From positions 23,490,059 to 23,554,058 of the forward strand of contig OY757904.1 of assembly GCA_963585895.1 (NCBI GenBank): a stretch of DNA of 64,000 bases, read 5' to 3'. The position numbers were made by a program, and so were the translations under genes. Under the pieces are notes generated by a model that was not told the origin of the DNA, searched no databases, and worked only from the letters and a program-made list of their open reading frames with translations. This stretch comes from Sepioteuthis lessoniana (taxonomy: Eukaryota; Mollusca; Cephalopoda; Myopsida; Loliginidae). The first letter of the stretch is position 1, and each line of letters opens with the position of its first letter. This document shows, piece after piece, positions 11,240 to 22,871 of this stretch.

Positions 11240-11530
11240 ACTGGTCTGTAACCTGGTTTGGGCGTGGGGTGCTACTCATAGTGGGTGGCTTGATCAGAAA
11301 TAGCCAGGTGGTACCCATCCTTGTCCAGGTAGTCAGTTACTTTGAAATCAAAGTCTGACATATCAAGGAGAAAGGTTGTGTAGAATTTTCTATAGCTGGA
11401 GAGTGAATGTTCGTATTCATAACTTTTCCTAGGATATTAGCGCTATGTGAAGTAGAAACTGCCCCGTTCAGGATTTGAACTCGTGTAGAATTCTTTGTAC
11501 AACGATAACCGTTGTATATCGGCCGCCTCC
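11240..11530 (-). mobile_element. SINE-B-type copy
   Basis: The minus strand has ACGGTTATCGTTGTACAAAG, B-box-like GAGTTCAAATCC and CACATAGCGCTAATATCC, then a core piece and a 3' region that differs from SINE-B at 41.3 kb. Ends beyond a short CACT repeat at 11228-11241. Confidence 0.65.
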
Positions 11531-11965
11531 ATCAAAAGATGAGTACTTTCTGAATAAATTTGTTTATAGAATGAATTTAGAGGATCTAAAAGCTGGTGTC
11601 GTCTATGTCTGAGTTATCATTTTGTAAGGTTGAAATTACAATATAATGAGACGGATACTTAATAAACATTGGTTAGTCTGAGTCACATATCTTATGTTAC
11701 TTGTAGTGCCTACTATTTCTATATAATCCTCCATTCTTGGTTAACGTTATTGATCTGGCGAGAATTAAAATATTCTATGGGATTTAACTCGGAACATCGA
11801 AGACATTTTTAATCACAAAAGTTCGTTTAAAAAATTAATAATATCTTAAACGAAAAAAAAATTCTTTTCTTTTTATATTCAGTAATATTTGATAAAAACA
11901 TCAACTTTATTTTCCTCATATCTTTTTGTACAGAATCTTTATTTAATAAAAGAAATGACATCCAC
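11531..11965. other. AT-rich spacer
   Basis: Nothing recognised. Confidence 0.4.
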
Positions 11966-11966
11966 G

Positions 11967-12073
11967 CATATATATATATATATATATATATACCAACCTC
12001 TCAACACTAGCAAGCAGGATGCAGCACAATATTGTTAAACGGAGTTTAACTGGAGTCTCATATATATATATAA

Positions 12074-12137
<64 letters not shown>
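11967..12137. repeat. (AT)n, SINE-B tail scrap, (TG)n
   Basis: AT tract at 11967-11991, then a SINE-B tail fragment on the minus strand (TTAAACGGAGTTTAACTG on plus), a short TA tract, and about 62 bp of TG ending at 12137. Confidence 0.85.
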
Positions 12138-12138
<1 letters not shown>

Positions 12139-12571
12139 ACTGATGTGATATAGTGTTTTTAAAAATAAATTTTCGAACACTAATTACGTCATACTTGAAA
12201 TTTGAAACAAAAATAGAATATTCTAAACTTTCTCATCTTTTTCGTTTCCTTTAATAACACATAAGCCCTGATGAAATAAAAGAAAAAAAAACAAAAAAAA
12301 AAAAGAACGAAATCTTTACTCTTGGTAAATATTTCAATAGATGAATAATCTTCTGAAGACCTTGAATCTCTTTTTTTTTGGTACAACCTTATACTTTGCA
12401 GTTCAGAAGATTTATCCACTAATGGCCAATGTTCAAAATCATATCAACTTTAGGATATAGAAACCAATATTCTGATTTTGCGTCATTTTCATCGTAGCAA
12501 AGACAACTTTTCCCTTCAGATTTAGTTCGACCGTCAAAATCAAATTACCTGGGTGTCGAGACTCCAACTGT

Positions 12572-12800
12572 GCTTATTATTGTATTTACCCGACCTCTTC
12601 ATTATTGACAGAATGTGACTCAAAGTCCATTTTTTAGCAAATCATATCTTGTTCAAATTCAAAAATTTCCTCCTAGCCTGCTTGCCTCATCAAAGCTAAA
12701 TAAATCTGCCTGCCTTACAATTAATCCCTGGAGGAAGAGATTGACTAATACCTTTCCTGAGGGTATCATCGCATCGCCGATCTCATTTCTTACAATGATA
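12572..12800 (-). mobile_element. SINE-B, diverged
   Basis: Plus strand shows the reversed tail (GTATTTACCCGACCTCTTC), the middle with GCCTCATCAAAGCTAAATAA and a reversed core (TAATACCTTTCCTGAGGGTA). Head unclear. Confidence 0.65.
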
Positions 12801-13680
12801 ATCATTACGATAAGTGCGCTTCGGTAACCGTAATTGTAGTTGACACATACGCTAGTACTTATGGTTACTAAAAAAATATCGCAGATCAATGATAGTGAGT
12901 TTGATTCTCACTGAGTAGACCGGATTGTCAGCCTTGCACCAAGCTAAATTTTTCTCTATGAGTGGATTTTAATAAGTAATATTCATTCAAAGTACAGGAA
13001 GATTACCACCTAATAGCTAACGAGGTTATTGCTAATGATTACATTGTATATATTAACAGAATCATCAAGTTTATACAACCCTAAAATTATTAAAATCATA
13101 ATTTCTATAATCATACTAAATTGAAATTAGTGAATATTTCTTATCATTAATAATATTAACAATGAATCTCTGATTACTTTAATTACAGTATCAACATTAA
13201 TAAATACTTCAGTGCCCGTATGTCTTGCTCTCGCCTTTCGTAGACCGGGACTAGTTGAATACATTCGAAGTTAATGACGTGTCCCGTCAATTTAGAATTT
13301 TTCATCTCCCGCTAAACTTATTAAAACCTTATTAGGGATATTCATCTCTGAATAATAATTATAAAGTTACGATTTTTCATGTAATATGGAGTTCGATCCT
13401 CAATAAATGCTATATATTTAGAATATTGCTTCGGGATAACGAATGTTATGAAATAGTAACAAGGAATCTTCCTGTAAAGCAACGAAATCTCGTAGACCCT
13501 TACTAATGTAGTGAGTTCAATGCTTTTTAAATAAAATGGTAAGTGTGGCACTTTATTTAATGGTCAACGTGGGAACTGATTCTAATTCAGATTGTTTGTT
13601 TTAACGGAATGCCAATCTATTGAAGGAATATTTAAAGTCAGTTTATAAGCAAGTAATTATGGTTTCTTTTTCCGTTTCAT
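12801..13680. other. AT-rich spacer
   Basis: A weak B-box-like GAGTTTGATTCTC occurs at 12897-12909. Otherwise no gene or repeat recognised. Confidence 0.35.
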
Positions 13681-13885
13681 TTTCTTTGTTTAAAGGCATA
13701 TCAACCTTCGAGGGTAATTCAATATCAAACTCATCCTTGTAGAAGTATAGTACTGGTGTTATTTAACCCACAGATTGGGGGATAAAAAGATTCATATATT
13801 TCCCAAAGGCATTAGTCCAAAGGTAAACATAATTGTGAGACTGGGTTTTGAACTTTCGTACAGTTGCAGTTAAAAGTAACTAATA
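13681..13885 (-). mobile_element. SINE-A, diverged
   Basis: Reversed tail TTTCTTTGTTTAAAGGCATA, the ACCCACAGATTGGGGGATAA core region, and a decayed head. Confidence 0.7.
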
Positions 13886-14282
13886 AGGATTTGAAAACTG
13901 TTATAGTTTCAACCACTTTCTCCATACGAATAATTCGAAAAAAATTATTTGGTTTCGTGCAATTATTTCTCTCCCAGTGAGAAGACCAGATCCAGTGTTA
14001 GTTCATAAGAAAAGAAGAATTAGTGATCAAATGTATTTTACCGTTTCAGCAGTTTATAGGATTAAAATAAAAGAATACCAAATATAGGCAAGTACCTAGA
14101 TACTGAAAGAGGGCTGAAAAAGCTGTGGAAGGCGAAGAGGACGGAGATGCCAATTATTGTTGGTGCCCTGAAAATGGTCTGTCTGGAAATAAAACAGGGC
14201 GAATGGTGTTCAGAGGAATAATCGAGGTCTCCTGGTTCATAAAACTGGTAAAATCAGATAGAATACGAAGAGACTCTTAGTT

Positions 14283-14331
14283 TCGTTTGATTTGGTTATG
14301 GCATATCAACGATTGTTGGTTATTTAATGTC

Positions 14332-14417
<86 letters not shown>

Positions 14418-14965
14418 ATTAGTCACTAACAATTTAATTAAACATCAATTATTTGTTTACACAGTTACATGATCAATTCCATTTCACACCATTCAATTTA
14501 GCATAAGTCATCAAAGTTAGATGGGGCCTAGTATTGCTAATTACCACTAACAATTCGATTAAATATCAGTCATTTGTTTAGTCACAGTTAAATGATCAAA
14601 AAGTTTTATTTCGAACAATTCTGTTTAGAATAATTCATTTCTGTTCAGAGTTTAAAACGTCCGATGGTTGTATTTGGCTCATTCATAGGACCCTATCAAG
14701 TGCTACCAGTCCCGGCCAGAGTGGACCAAGGAGCGATGGCAGTGAAGGGGTACCCTGCTTTCCCCAAAGCTTCAGCATTGCTAGAGCTTTACCATCAGAT
14801 TGTTTAGTGTCATATCCTGGACAATCATCGGGGGAGTCTTACGCCTCTGAAGAGATGCAGTCGGCGTATTCTATAATCCCAGGCGACTGGGCCACTCGTT
14901 AGGGGAGACTTACCTCGCTGTAGAGAAGCAGTCGTTGTATTCTACGGCTCCAGCCGACTGAGAAA
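14283..14965 (-). mobile_element. Rep1 with duplicated end
   Basis: Starts with the reversed tail (GGTTATGGCATATCAAC). A (TA)n(GT)n tract at 14335-14413 lies inside the element. The conserved block includes GGACCCTATCAAGTGCTACC and AGAGTGGACC. The head segment is present twice in tandem (14819-14892 and 14893-14960), each with GCAGTCG and GACTG. Confidence 0.8.
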
Positions 14966-15188
14966 CCTTAGAGCCGTAAAGAGACTTGCTGTCTCTTAGA
15001 TTTTAGTAAAATAACACCAATAAAAACTGGTGAAAAAAACTCTGAAGTGACAAATTCACATTGATTTATCTAAAAAGGAAAGATAAATAAAATATGGAAT
15101 TTTGATGCTGTTTGAAAAATGGAAAAGTAGTGGAAAGAAACTGAATATTTTTTCAATATTTTTTTTATAAAATCAACAGATTTTGGTT

Positions 15189-15213
15189 CTAATAATACTA
15201 TTAGTATTATTAG
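15189..15213. repeat. Perfect 12-bp inverted repeat, 1-nt spacer
   Basis: CTAATAATACTA at 15189-15200, T at 15201, and its exact reverse complement at 15202-15213. It lies 12 bp upstream of the 112-bp tandem duplication. Confidence 0.95.
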
Positions 15214-15224
15214 TTTTACTTTAA

Positions 15225-15460
15225 TATCATTGTTTATTTAGATAATTTAATTATATACAAACATAGATGAAACAATATACACAGAAAAATTGAAATAAAC
15301 TAATTCAATATTACATAGTGTGCTTTTGAATACTTATATCATTGTTTATTTAGATAATTTAATTATATACAAACATAGATGAAACAATATACACAGAAAA
15401 ATTGAAATAAACTAATTCAAGATTACATAGTGTGCTTTTGAATACTTATATCATTGTTTA
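15225..15460. repeat. 112-bp tandem duplication
   Basis: Units start at 15225 and 15337, and a short third start is at 15449. The two full units are almost identical; I see one mismatch (CAATATTACA vs CAAGATTACA). No coding capacity. Confidence 0.95.
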
Positions 15461-16082
15461 GATAATACCTTTGAATAAATATATTTTGGTATAAAATAAT
15501 TAGATTTCAGAAAGGAAATGTTAACGCATCTCGGTTTATTGTTTTGCATTCGGAAAAAATCAATATGACAGAAGAAAAATGTTCATATTCATTTCTATCA
15601 TATGCAAATTTAAAACTTTTTTTTTTCAGAAAATATAGGGCAATACTATTTTTTTTTATATCCTATCACATGTTATTTTTTCTAGACTAAAAATTCAATA
15701 TTATATTCTTTCATCTTTCATTTCAAAAACTGACTTATTATTTTTGAATAATAGTTTTTATCTTATGTCATTCATCAGTTTCGCCAAACTGTGTCTGGGT
15801 CACAAACTAAGGTTGTTGAAGTTTGTAGAAAAGCTAGGAAATCGCCAATGTTACCGGTTTTCTCTCTTCACAGCATGTAATCTAAGAGAGAGAAAATTTA
15901 CTATAAAACTTCAGTACTAAATCATCACAGGAGTTATAAACTTAAGTCGTCGGCGCTAGTACGGTCATAGGTCTGTTGACAAGGGTATAATTCTGTAAAA
16001 GAACTTTAGTTATGAGGTCCGCGCGCGAAAAATGGTTTTTCGGGTCTCATTTATAAAATGGATGAATCAGGAGATAGATCAG

Positions 16083-16085
<3 letters not shown>
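15461..16085. other. AT-rich spacer
   Basis: No gene recognised. T-rich runs near 15615 and 15650, and a GC-richer section near 15950-16030. Confidence 0.4.
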
Positions 16086-16142
<57 letters not shown>

Positions 16143-16150
16143 GAGAGAGG
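16086..16150. repeat. (GA)n microsatellite
   Basis: About 53 bp of pure GA then a short imperfect extension, flanking a SINE-A. Confidence 0.95.
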
Positions 16151-16151
16151 G

Positions 16152-16405
16152 GGGTTGTTTGATTTGGTTTGGTTTCTTTGTTTAATGGCATATCAACCTT
16201 TGTAGGTTATTTAATACCAAAGCCATTCTCCGAGAAGAATAGTAGTGGTACTATTTAACCCATAGCTGGGAGGATAAGGGGGTTCATACCTTTCCCAAGG
16301 GTATTTGACCGAAAGTGAACGTAATAGTGCGACTGGACTAAAAAATCGCTTACTACGATTCCGCAGTCCATCGCTTTAACCATTACACCACGAAGACACC
16401 CCCTG
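16152..16405 (-). mobile_element. SINE-A, full-length
   Basis: Very similar to the copy at 1587-1833. It has the reversed tail TTTGGTTTGGTTTCTTTG, core TTTCCCAAGGGTATTTGACC and head TCGCTTTAACCATTACACCA. GAGAGG-type sequence on both sides may be the target duplication, but the GA tract makes this ambiguous. Confidence 0.85.
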
Positions 16406-16945
16406 AGAGGAGTTGTGACATAGATGAGGAGTTCGAGCTGTGGGTTGTCGAGAGAGGAGAATTTTACAGTCAGTTGTTTAAACATTGAGAGGGTTAAAAG
16501 GAACTTCACCTACCTCCATATCACGATCTTCAAGGCAAGGATTTAACTAACGAAAACTATTCTTCAACAAGCTATTTCCAGTTTCATCGAATAGCACTTG
16601 ACAAATTAGCCTTAGATTTTAGAGCCTTGATATAGAGTATGTTTTTTAAAATTTCACAATAAATTTTAAGATAGGATTATTTTTGCCGTGCGATGTATTT
16701 GGCAGTGTTAAATAGAAGATCTAGGAGAAAGATTATATTACAATATTCTTTCCAAATATTTGGGTGGCCAAAATTAATCTTAAAAGTCCTCATGTGTAAG
16801 CATCCAGTGAATATCAATCTCAGTACAGTTGCACTAATGTATTTGATAAGTTTGATAAAACTACATCTAATCATGTGATGTTTTACATCCATTGTGATAG
16901 ATTTATTATTTGCTCGATAATATGCAAAGGCAATTTTACAGAATT
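16406..16945. other. Spacer
   Basis: Contains a minus-strand chance frame; no homology recognised. Confidence 0.35.
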
Positions 16946-17640
16946 TTTGGGTTTTATGGCATATCAAATTTTGTAGGTTATTTAATGCCAGATCAATTTT
17001 TATACAAATAATCTGTTCCATTTCTTACAATTCAGTTGAGGATGAGTGCGCAGCTTAATTGTCAAAACATTTCTATTCCAAGCTATTCAGTTCAGTCAAA
17101 CTGTTTTAATTCAAATAATTCAGTTTAGTATACGTGTAGATTTTGTTTACACAGTTAAATGTCAAAACAGTTTATATTAAGCAATTCAGTTTAGTGTAAG
17201 TACAGTTTCAATGCAAAAACAGTCCATTTCAAATAATTCAGTTTAGCCTAAGTACGAAGTTTACACGTAAGTACACAGTTTAACTGTCAAAAACATATTT
17301 ATTTCATGCTATTCAGTTTTGTCAAAGAGTTCTATTTTATACAATTCGGTTTAGCATAAATATGCATTTTAAATGCAAAAAACAGTAAACTAAAGAAAGT
17401 ACGGTTTGGTTCTATTTAACCCATAGATAGGACCCTTATCACGTACTACCAGTTCGGGCCAGAGTGGACCTGGTAGCGATGGCAATGAAAGGATGTTCCA
17501 CAATTCCCAAAGCTCCAACATTACTAGAACCTCACCATCAGATTGTTTATTATCATATCTTGGACACTCATTGGGTGTTTTACCCGTCTGCAGAGGTGCA
17601 GTTAGTGTATTCTAAAGCCCCAGCCGACTGGGCAATTTAC
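16946..17640 (-). mobile_element. Rep1, near complete
   Basis: Reversed tail GGTTTTATGGCATATCAAAT, then an internally repetitive section in which ATTCAGTTTAG-like motifs recur at 17085, 17118, 17184, 17236, 17311 and 17344 (spacings 33-75 bp). The conserved block has AGAGTGGACCTGGTAGCGAT, and the head ends CAGCCGACTGGGC. Confidence 0.8.
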
Positions 17641-17689
17641 AAGATTAAGTGTTGCTATTTTTTAAATTTAGATTAGACAATAGCCTTGT

Positions 17690-18150
17690 AAGTGGGTCAT
17701 AGAATACGTCGTCTGTATCTCCTGCTGGGGGGGGTATCACAATGATTTCTCTGGAGATACACTTCAGGGTGCGGAAGCAAAATTAAAACATCCCAGTATA
17801 ATAAAAATCGACTCAAATATAAAACAAGATTAATTTTAATAAAAAAAAGCACAACAAAATAAGATGTTAGACAAAAAAAAAGTACATTTACTCTATATGG
17901 CCACCATTTTTTTTCACTTATTGTATCAACACGCCTTCGAATGGATTTGCGTGCCATCTGAATACATTTTTTAAACATTTTATTCCGTTTCTCCTCAATA
18001 GCCGCTTAAATGAATCAATATTTGGATAGAAAGTTACATTTAGTTCAAGCGGGTTCAGGTCTGAGCTGAAATCTTCTTTAATTACTACCTCACAGTTTTC
18101 TCGTGAACTTTTTTTATTGACGCTGTGGGGTCCTTTTTTAATCCCCGTAG
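17690..18150 (-). pseudogene. Tc1-type transposase C-terminal remnant
   Basis: Minus-strand translation in broken frames gives SSDLNPLE, the box carrying the last catalytic acid of Tc1/mariner transposases. Downstream lies MARKSIRRRVDTISEK, and a one-base shift would give NGGHIE, like the usual Tc1 C-terminus. A GPHSV-like piece upstream may be the QDGAPPH region. N-terminal domain and terminal repeats were not found. Frameshifts and stops make it dead. Confidence 0.6.
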
Positions 18151-19605
18151 CGTGAGCAGTTAAAAATCTTTCTTTTCTTTTTTTTTCTTCAATCCTCTAC
18201 TCTTCATTTTTCTTACAAAGCTCTTTTTCTGTAAAAAAAAAAAAGAAAAAAGAAAAAAGAAATCCTCGCTTTGTATTCGCCAGACAAAGATACTTTGGTT
18301 TGGTTTTAGTGATTAGCAAATCATAGATTCATTGTTGTTTCTTTTCTTGCTCACTCATATTGGGCTACATTTGAATAAAAACGTGTTTGAATAATTGAAA
18401 TAGTAAAGAAAATTTAGATAAATCTCATTTTTTTCCAAAAATCTAACTAATCAGATAAGAAATTTAAAAAAATAAATTACTCCATATTTTCTTCTGCACC
18501 TGATGATAAGGTTCTAGCTCTGAATGTCTTAGGAGTGTTGATTACTCCTTAATTTCCATACTCTCTGTCTAATCTGATCTATAGTGGTAGTACCAGTTTG
18601 GGTACTACATTTGAGGCGAACAGAAGTGTTTGTAAATTATTTATATTTTGAAGGATTACTTAGCATGATATTATGGTGAGCGAAAAAAACTGTACAACTA
18701 TGTAAATATAAAAGTATAATATACACTTTTCCCTAACTTCTAGGCATAAAATAATCCCGAACGTTCTAACATGCCTTATACCCAATGCGTCAAGAAGTAA
18801 AAATAAAAAAAGGACGACTAATATAATCAAAGAAAGAGAATTGGTACAAATACCCGTTGGTCAGATCGTTCATAAGGATTTATCTATTTTAAAAACAACA
18901 CTTTTTGCATACAATACCCAAACTGTTAAGGTAAATAGTGAAAAACAGTGTATCTCTCCGGATCTTCCATGAAAGTAAATATGAATCATTACATTCAGAG
19001 TAATTTCCGTATATTATATTACTTCAGTGATAAAATTAAGCATTATATTCGTTTACTTGAACAAAGCTTATAGTATTTTTCAATTTTTCAATTTCTTAAT
19101 AAATTCACAAAATCTCAGTTCTGTCCTACTGGGTGCAACGAAAATGATATAGTTTATTGCTCACTAGAAAAAAAGAAAGTCAAAAGGAAAATGATTTACA
19201 TAAAACGAGAAAAAAAGAAAAGAGTTAAAATCTAATTAATAAATTTAGTTATTCCAGGCTTTCGTACATTATCACCCACTGCTATCAGCTGAGTAATGAA
19301 TCTAAAAGTAGTTTTAGTTTTTTTTCAGGAACTACAATCGAAAATTAAGTAGATGTACTATTTATATGCAGAAAATAAGTTGTCTGTTTCAACAGGTCTG
19401 TGATAAATGAAGTATTCATTAGATTTATCTTATAAAAATAGACAAGCACTTTTAAAGCATTATCTAGACGTCCATTTCTGACGGCAATAAATCACTAAAA
19501 AAATAAAGATAACAAAACAAAACAAAAAACAAATCTAATCTCCATTCGTATGAAGAAGGGCGCACAGCTTAACTAGGCTAGAACGTGGTGTGCAGAGATA
19601 ATAAC
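18151..19605. other. AT-rich intergenic stretch
   Basis: Poly-T/poly-A runs near 18175-18260. No coding frame or repeat match recognised. Confidence 0.4.
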
Positions 19606-19650
19606 GCACGCACGCACGCACGCACATACATACATACATACATACACATG
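19606..19650. repeat. (ACGC)n(ACAT)n tetranucleotide array
   Basis: About five ACGC units then about five ACAT units. Confidence 0.9.
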
Positions 19651-19793
19651 AATATAGCAAGAGGGATATCAATAAGAGCAGAATATATATGACACATGGG
19701 AAATTTATAAATGTTTACCCTTTCATATCAAATCGCTTCTTTTGTTCAGCAATAGGTTTCAGGATGTTAAGTATGTACGCAAGCACACATATC

Positions 19794-19796
<3 letters not shown>

Positions 19797-19887
<91 letters not shown>
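19797..19887. repeat. (TA)n microsatellite, ~90 bp
   Basis: Longest pure TA tract in the window; it can extrude as a cruciform. Confidence 0.97.
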
Positions 19888-19891
<4 letters not shown>

Positions 19892-19993
19892 TAACAGGAA
19901 TAAATCTCAAACATGGTTTAATTGTAATTCTAAATATATTTCGTTGAAGAATATTATTATAATTTTCGTCTCTTTTGTCTTCGGACGTCTTCT

Positions 19994-19994
<1 letters not shown>

Positions 19995-20066
<72 letters not shown>
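19995..20066. repeat. (TA)n microsatellite, ~72 bp
   Basis: Pure TA tract that ends at the left terminus of a MITE. Confidence 0.97.
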
Positions 20067-20070
<4 letters not shown>

Positions 20071-20305
20071 TAAGCTGGTCCAAAAATTGCTGAACAAGAG
20101 CTGGAATATGTTTGTTTTTTATTGTAGATTTCAAAGACATAAAATTTGTGCTGGACACCAGTTGATAAAATTTTAGTACTTTTGTATTATTGTATACAAT
20201 GAAATCTAATAGTCAATGTAATAATTGTATTAGTAAACATAACTGTATATATAATGTCCAAAAAATGTTACTATCTACTGTCCACCTACTTTTGGACCAC
20301 CTTGT
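20067..20305. mobile_element. Tc1/mariner-type MITE
   Basis: Imperfect terminal inverted repeats of about 27 bp. The left end contains CTGGTCCAAAAATTGCTGAA, and the right end in reverse complement contains GGTGGTCCAAAAGTAGGTGG. TA dinucleotides flank both ends. The ~190-bp interior has no coding capacity. Needs a transposase in trans. Confidence 0.75.
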
Positions 20306-20771
20306 ATAAATATGAATCTGTTTAAAATTACCGAAACTGAAGCAATATTTACCAATACAAAAATGAAAAATAAGAATTGAGTCTTCTTTTAAATAGTCTC
20401 ATAGCAGCGAGTTTCTAATTAGTCTAAGGACCTCGGAATTTTTGTTTTCATATAGGAGGATGATCTAATGTCATTATTAGTTTTATGTCTTTCACATCTT
20501 TGTGATGAATTTTTTTGTTTTTGGAACAATAAAAGTCTCAGGCTCCTAACTCTAGTTAGATCACAGCACCTCTAGTATACTGGATTTCTAAAAAAATTGC
20601 TGCTCACAAAATATCATGAATACTTTACAAAAATATCGAAGTTTTTAATTGATTCGTCAAGACTTCTTTCACTGTAGTGCAAATCGTAGTAATTTTAGTT
20701 GTCTTCATTTAAATTCAAAATTTCAAATTTAAAGAATATAAAAATTAGGTATCAGTATTTTTCACCACTTC

Positions 20772-20774
<3 letters not shown>
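20306..20774. other. AT-rich spacer
   Basis: Nothing recognised. Confidence 0.4.

Positions 20775-20846
<72 letters not shown>
20775..20846. repeat. (AT)n tail/microsatellite, ~71 bp
   Basis: Pure AT tract directly at the 3' end of a minus-strand SINE-C, so probably its expanded tail. Confidence 0.95.
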
Positions 20847-21150
20847 TGTTTCGTTCTATCTGAACTATTCAGTGTGGCTAGACACGTAGGACGCTCAAAG
20901 CCGGGATCGAAACCCATCCAACTTTACGTTAGACTATGTCTCAGACTGCTTGGCACACAAGCGTACCACGTTTGGCTCAGGGAATTTTTAAGGTAGTATG
21001 TAGTAACAGCAGCAGCCGTTTATTTACATTTTTATCCCCTATCGCCAACCAGAGTGCTTATTTCTTTCGAAGAGCTTTGCATTATGCGAGCGGCGGCCGA
21101 AAATTTCTTCACCAGACTGCTCAACCCCCTTGGGGAAGCGTTTTGAGGGG
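20847..21150 (-). mobile_element. SINE-C, complete with leader
   Basis: Minus strand shows the leader with ACTACATACTACCTTAAAAA, A-box region, B-box-like GGGTTTCGATCCC (complement of 20902-20914) and the GTGTCTAGCCACACTGAATA body. The promoter boxes are more diverged than in the 8.7 kb copy. Confidence 0.8.
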
Positions 21151-21339
21151 TCAGTTTTCGTTTGAATTACGGAGAAATTAATGTAGAACTGACATCTTAC
21201 ATTGGCAGGTATATTTACCAAAATTATAAGAAATCCTTTAGATGAAATTTATTGAAATAAATCGTCACTGGCTTCAACCATTGCCTAAATACTTCAGAAT
21301 CTTATACAAACCTTTCTGACTGTCCTTGTTCAAGTTGAT

Positions 21340-21890
21340 AAATCCTGCAGATACCTTTAACTTCAGTTCATCTTTGATGTTTTATTGGTCTCTTGCTTGA
21401 TCACGCCCGGCATATAACAATTAAGGGGACTGAAATCTTCGGAGTCAGGCAGCCAGATTTTAACGGTGATGTGGTCGCAAAATATTTCTGATAGTCAATA
21501 CTTAGTTCTCATGCTTGTGTGACACAGCGCAGAGTTTTGATGCAAGATGTTGAATCTGACAGAAACCACCCACTCGATCGAGTGTAGTCAATCATTGTCT
21601 GGATCTCAGCGAACAATTCGATTTCTTTTCTTATCAGAACTGTCGGAGCGATGGTTACAAGTTGCCGTACCTTCTAAATCACCATTGGACTCATTCAACT
21701 CTTTTCGAGTAAACTTCATTGTTCTCAGATTGACAGCCAAACAGTATTGGGATTCATATTTTCGTGACTGTGAAATCTTCATACTGGTGTTTCTGGCGTG
21801 AATGACAACCAGCGCAGCATGCCGTTTCCAAATTTCTGGAGGAGTGCATTGCATCATTGTGCTGCATTCTTCGCAGGCAGTGCACAACTG
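21340..21890 (-). pseudogene. Tc1/mariner-superfamily transposase remnant
   Basis: Minus-strand conceptual translation (with stops) includes a HQNSALCHTS piece like the QDSAPCHTS box, then WLPDSEDFSPLNCY where the family has a PDFNPLDY-type box, then KQETNKTSK. These are the second and third catalytic regions; the last acidic position is altered. The open 94-codon frame at 21606-21887 lies upstream and I cannot assign it. Related in type to the element at 30.5 kb. Confidence 0.55.
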
Positions 21891-22002
21891 ACTCTAGTTT
21901 ACTGTACTGTAAATACATTCTGAAACAAACAATGTGCTTGCGAAACATTAATCATTTTGAATGGTGACAATTTACCTATCGCACTATATATAGTAATAAG
22001 TA

Positions 22003-22236
22003 AAGTTGGCAACCTTAGTCAAGGGTGACGCAAAGGCTCCCTTTTCAATAGCTACTACCACTGGGGTGTAGGGGAGGGCGCTACTCCATTTCCTGGATTA
22101 CTCCACTTTACCCTTGATACGTACCTTATAATACTGAGTGTTAAGCAAGGTGGCATCAAGTACCATTTTTTGAGTCTTTGGTATGACTCGACTTGGGATT
22201 GAACCCTTGTCTCCTGGACCATTGGCGAACACTCTA

Positions 22237-22240
<4 letters not shown>
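22003..22240 (-). mobile_element. SINE-E
   Basis: Reverse-orientation copy of 1862-2122. Plus strand has GCAACCTTAGTCAAGGGTGA, CTACTACCACTGGGGTGTAG and the complement of the tRNA-like head (GATTGAACCC). Its 5' end runs into a (TA)n tract at 22241-22272. Confidence 0.8.
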
Positions 22241-22272
<32 letters not shown>

Positions 22273-22274
<2 letters not shown>

Positions 22275-22871
22275 TGTCATTGAATACTTGATTGCGTAAA
22301 AGAAAATGTTTGCTGATTTTAATGCCTGTTTTGTCTATATATTTAACAAGCCCTAGCGGTGGAAAGATTAGAATACGTTAACTGTATCTCCTGAAGAAAA
22401 GTTATGACTCCGCAAAGAATACCCCCCCCCAAAAAAAAACGGAGTTATGACCGACAATAAGCGTCAATCACGAAAATTCCCACGGTAAGGGAAAGAAATG
22501 ATTATACAAAAGAGTTGGATATTTTTTGAAAAAGGCCAGTCAGTTTCTGAACAACTAATTGAGTGATAAATTTCGACCAAATTTTCAGGTAACGCAAGAC
22601 AACCCTCTCTCTAATTGCGGTTGGGCTATGATTTGTCAAGCAATAGATATTTCTTTCATCGTCACGAGAAAACAATGCCACGTCTTCCTGGTTTTGAGAT
22701 CAATCCAGAGAGAAGTTGCAACCTTAATAAGATAGTAAGTGGAATTTTTCTATGATTATGCGTCTGACTTATTCTTTTTCCCGGTGTGAACTCTTCTTTA
22801 TTTCTTCCTCTCGTCTTTTTCTCGCTAAACTTTCTTCGAAACCTTCCAACGCCAATAAGTCATGTCCTAAG
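22273..22871. other. Spacer
   Basis: A poly-C/poly-A run at 22422-22439. No gene recognised. Confidence 0.4.

Noticed and set aside
15189..15213. Palindrome as a replication origin or terminator
   Set aside because: A 25-bp AT-rich palindrome is expected occasionally in such DNA, and nothing around it supports either role.
16677..17021. 114-codon minus-strand frame as a gene
   Set aside because: It overlaps the 3' tail of a Rep1 copy and has no recognisable domain.
19689..20158. Frames encoding YIYIYI or ICICIC runs (also near 2641, 5546, 6790, 26234, 28411, 34622 and elsewhere)
   Set aside because: They are translations of (AT)n or (CA)n microsatellites and carry no coding evidence.
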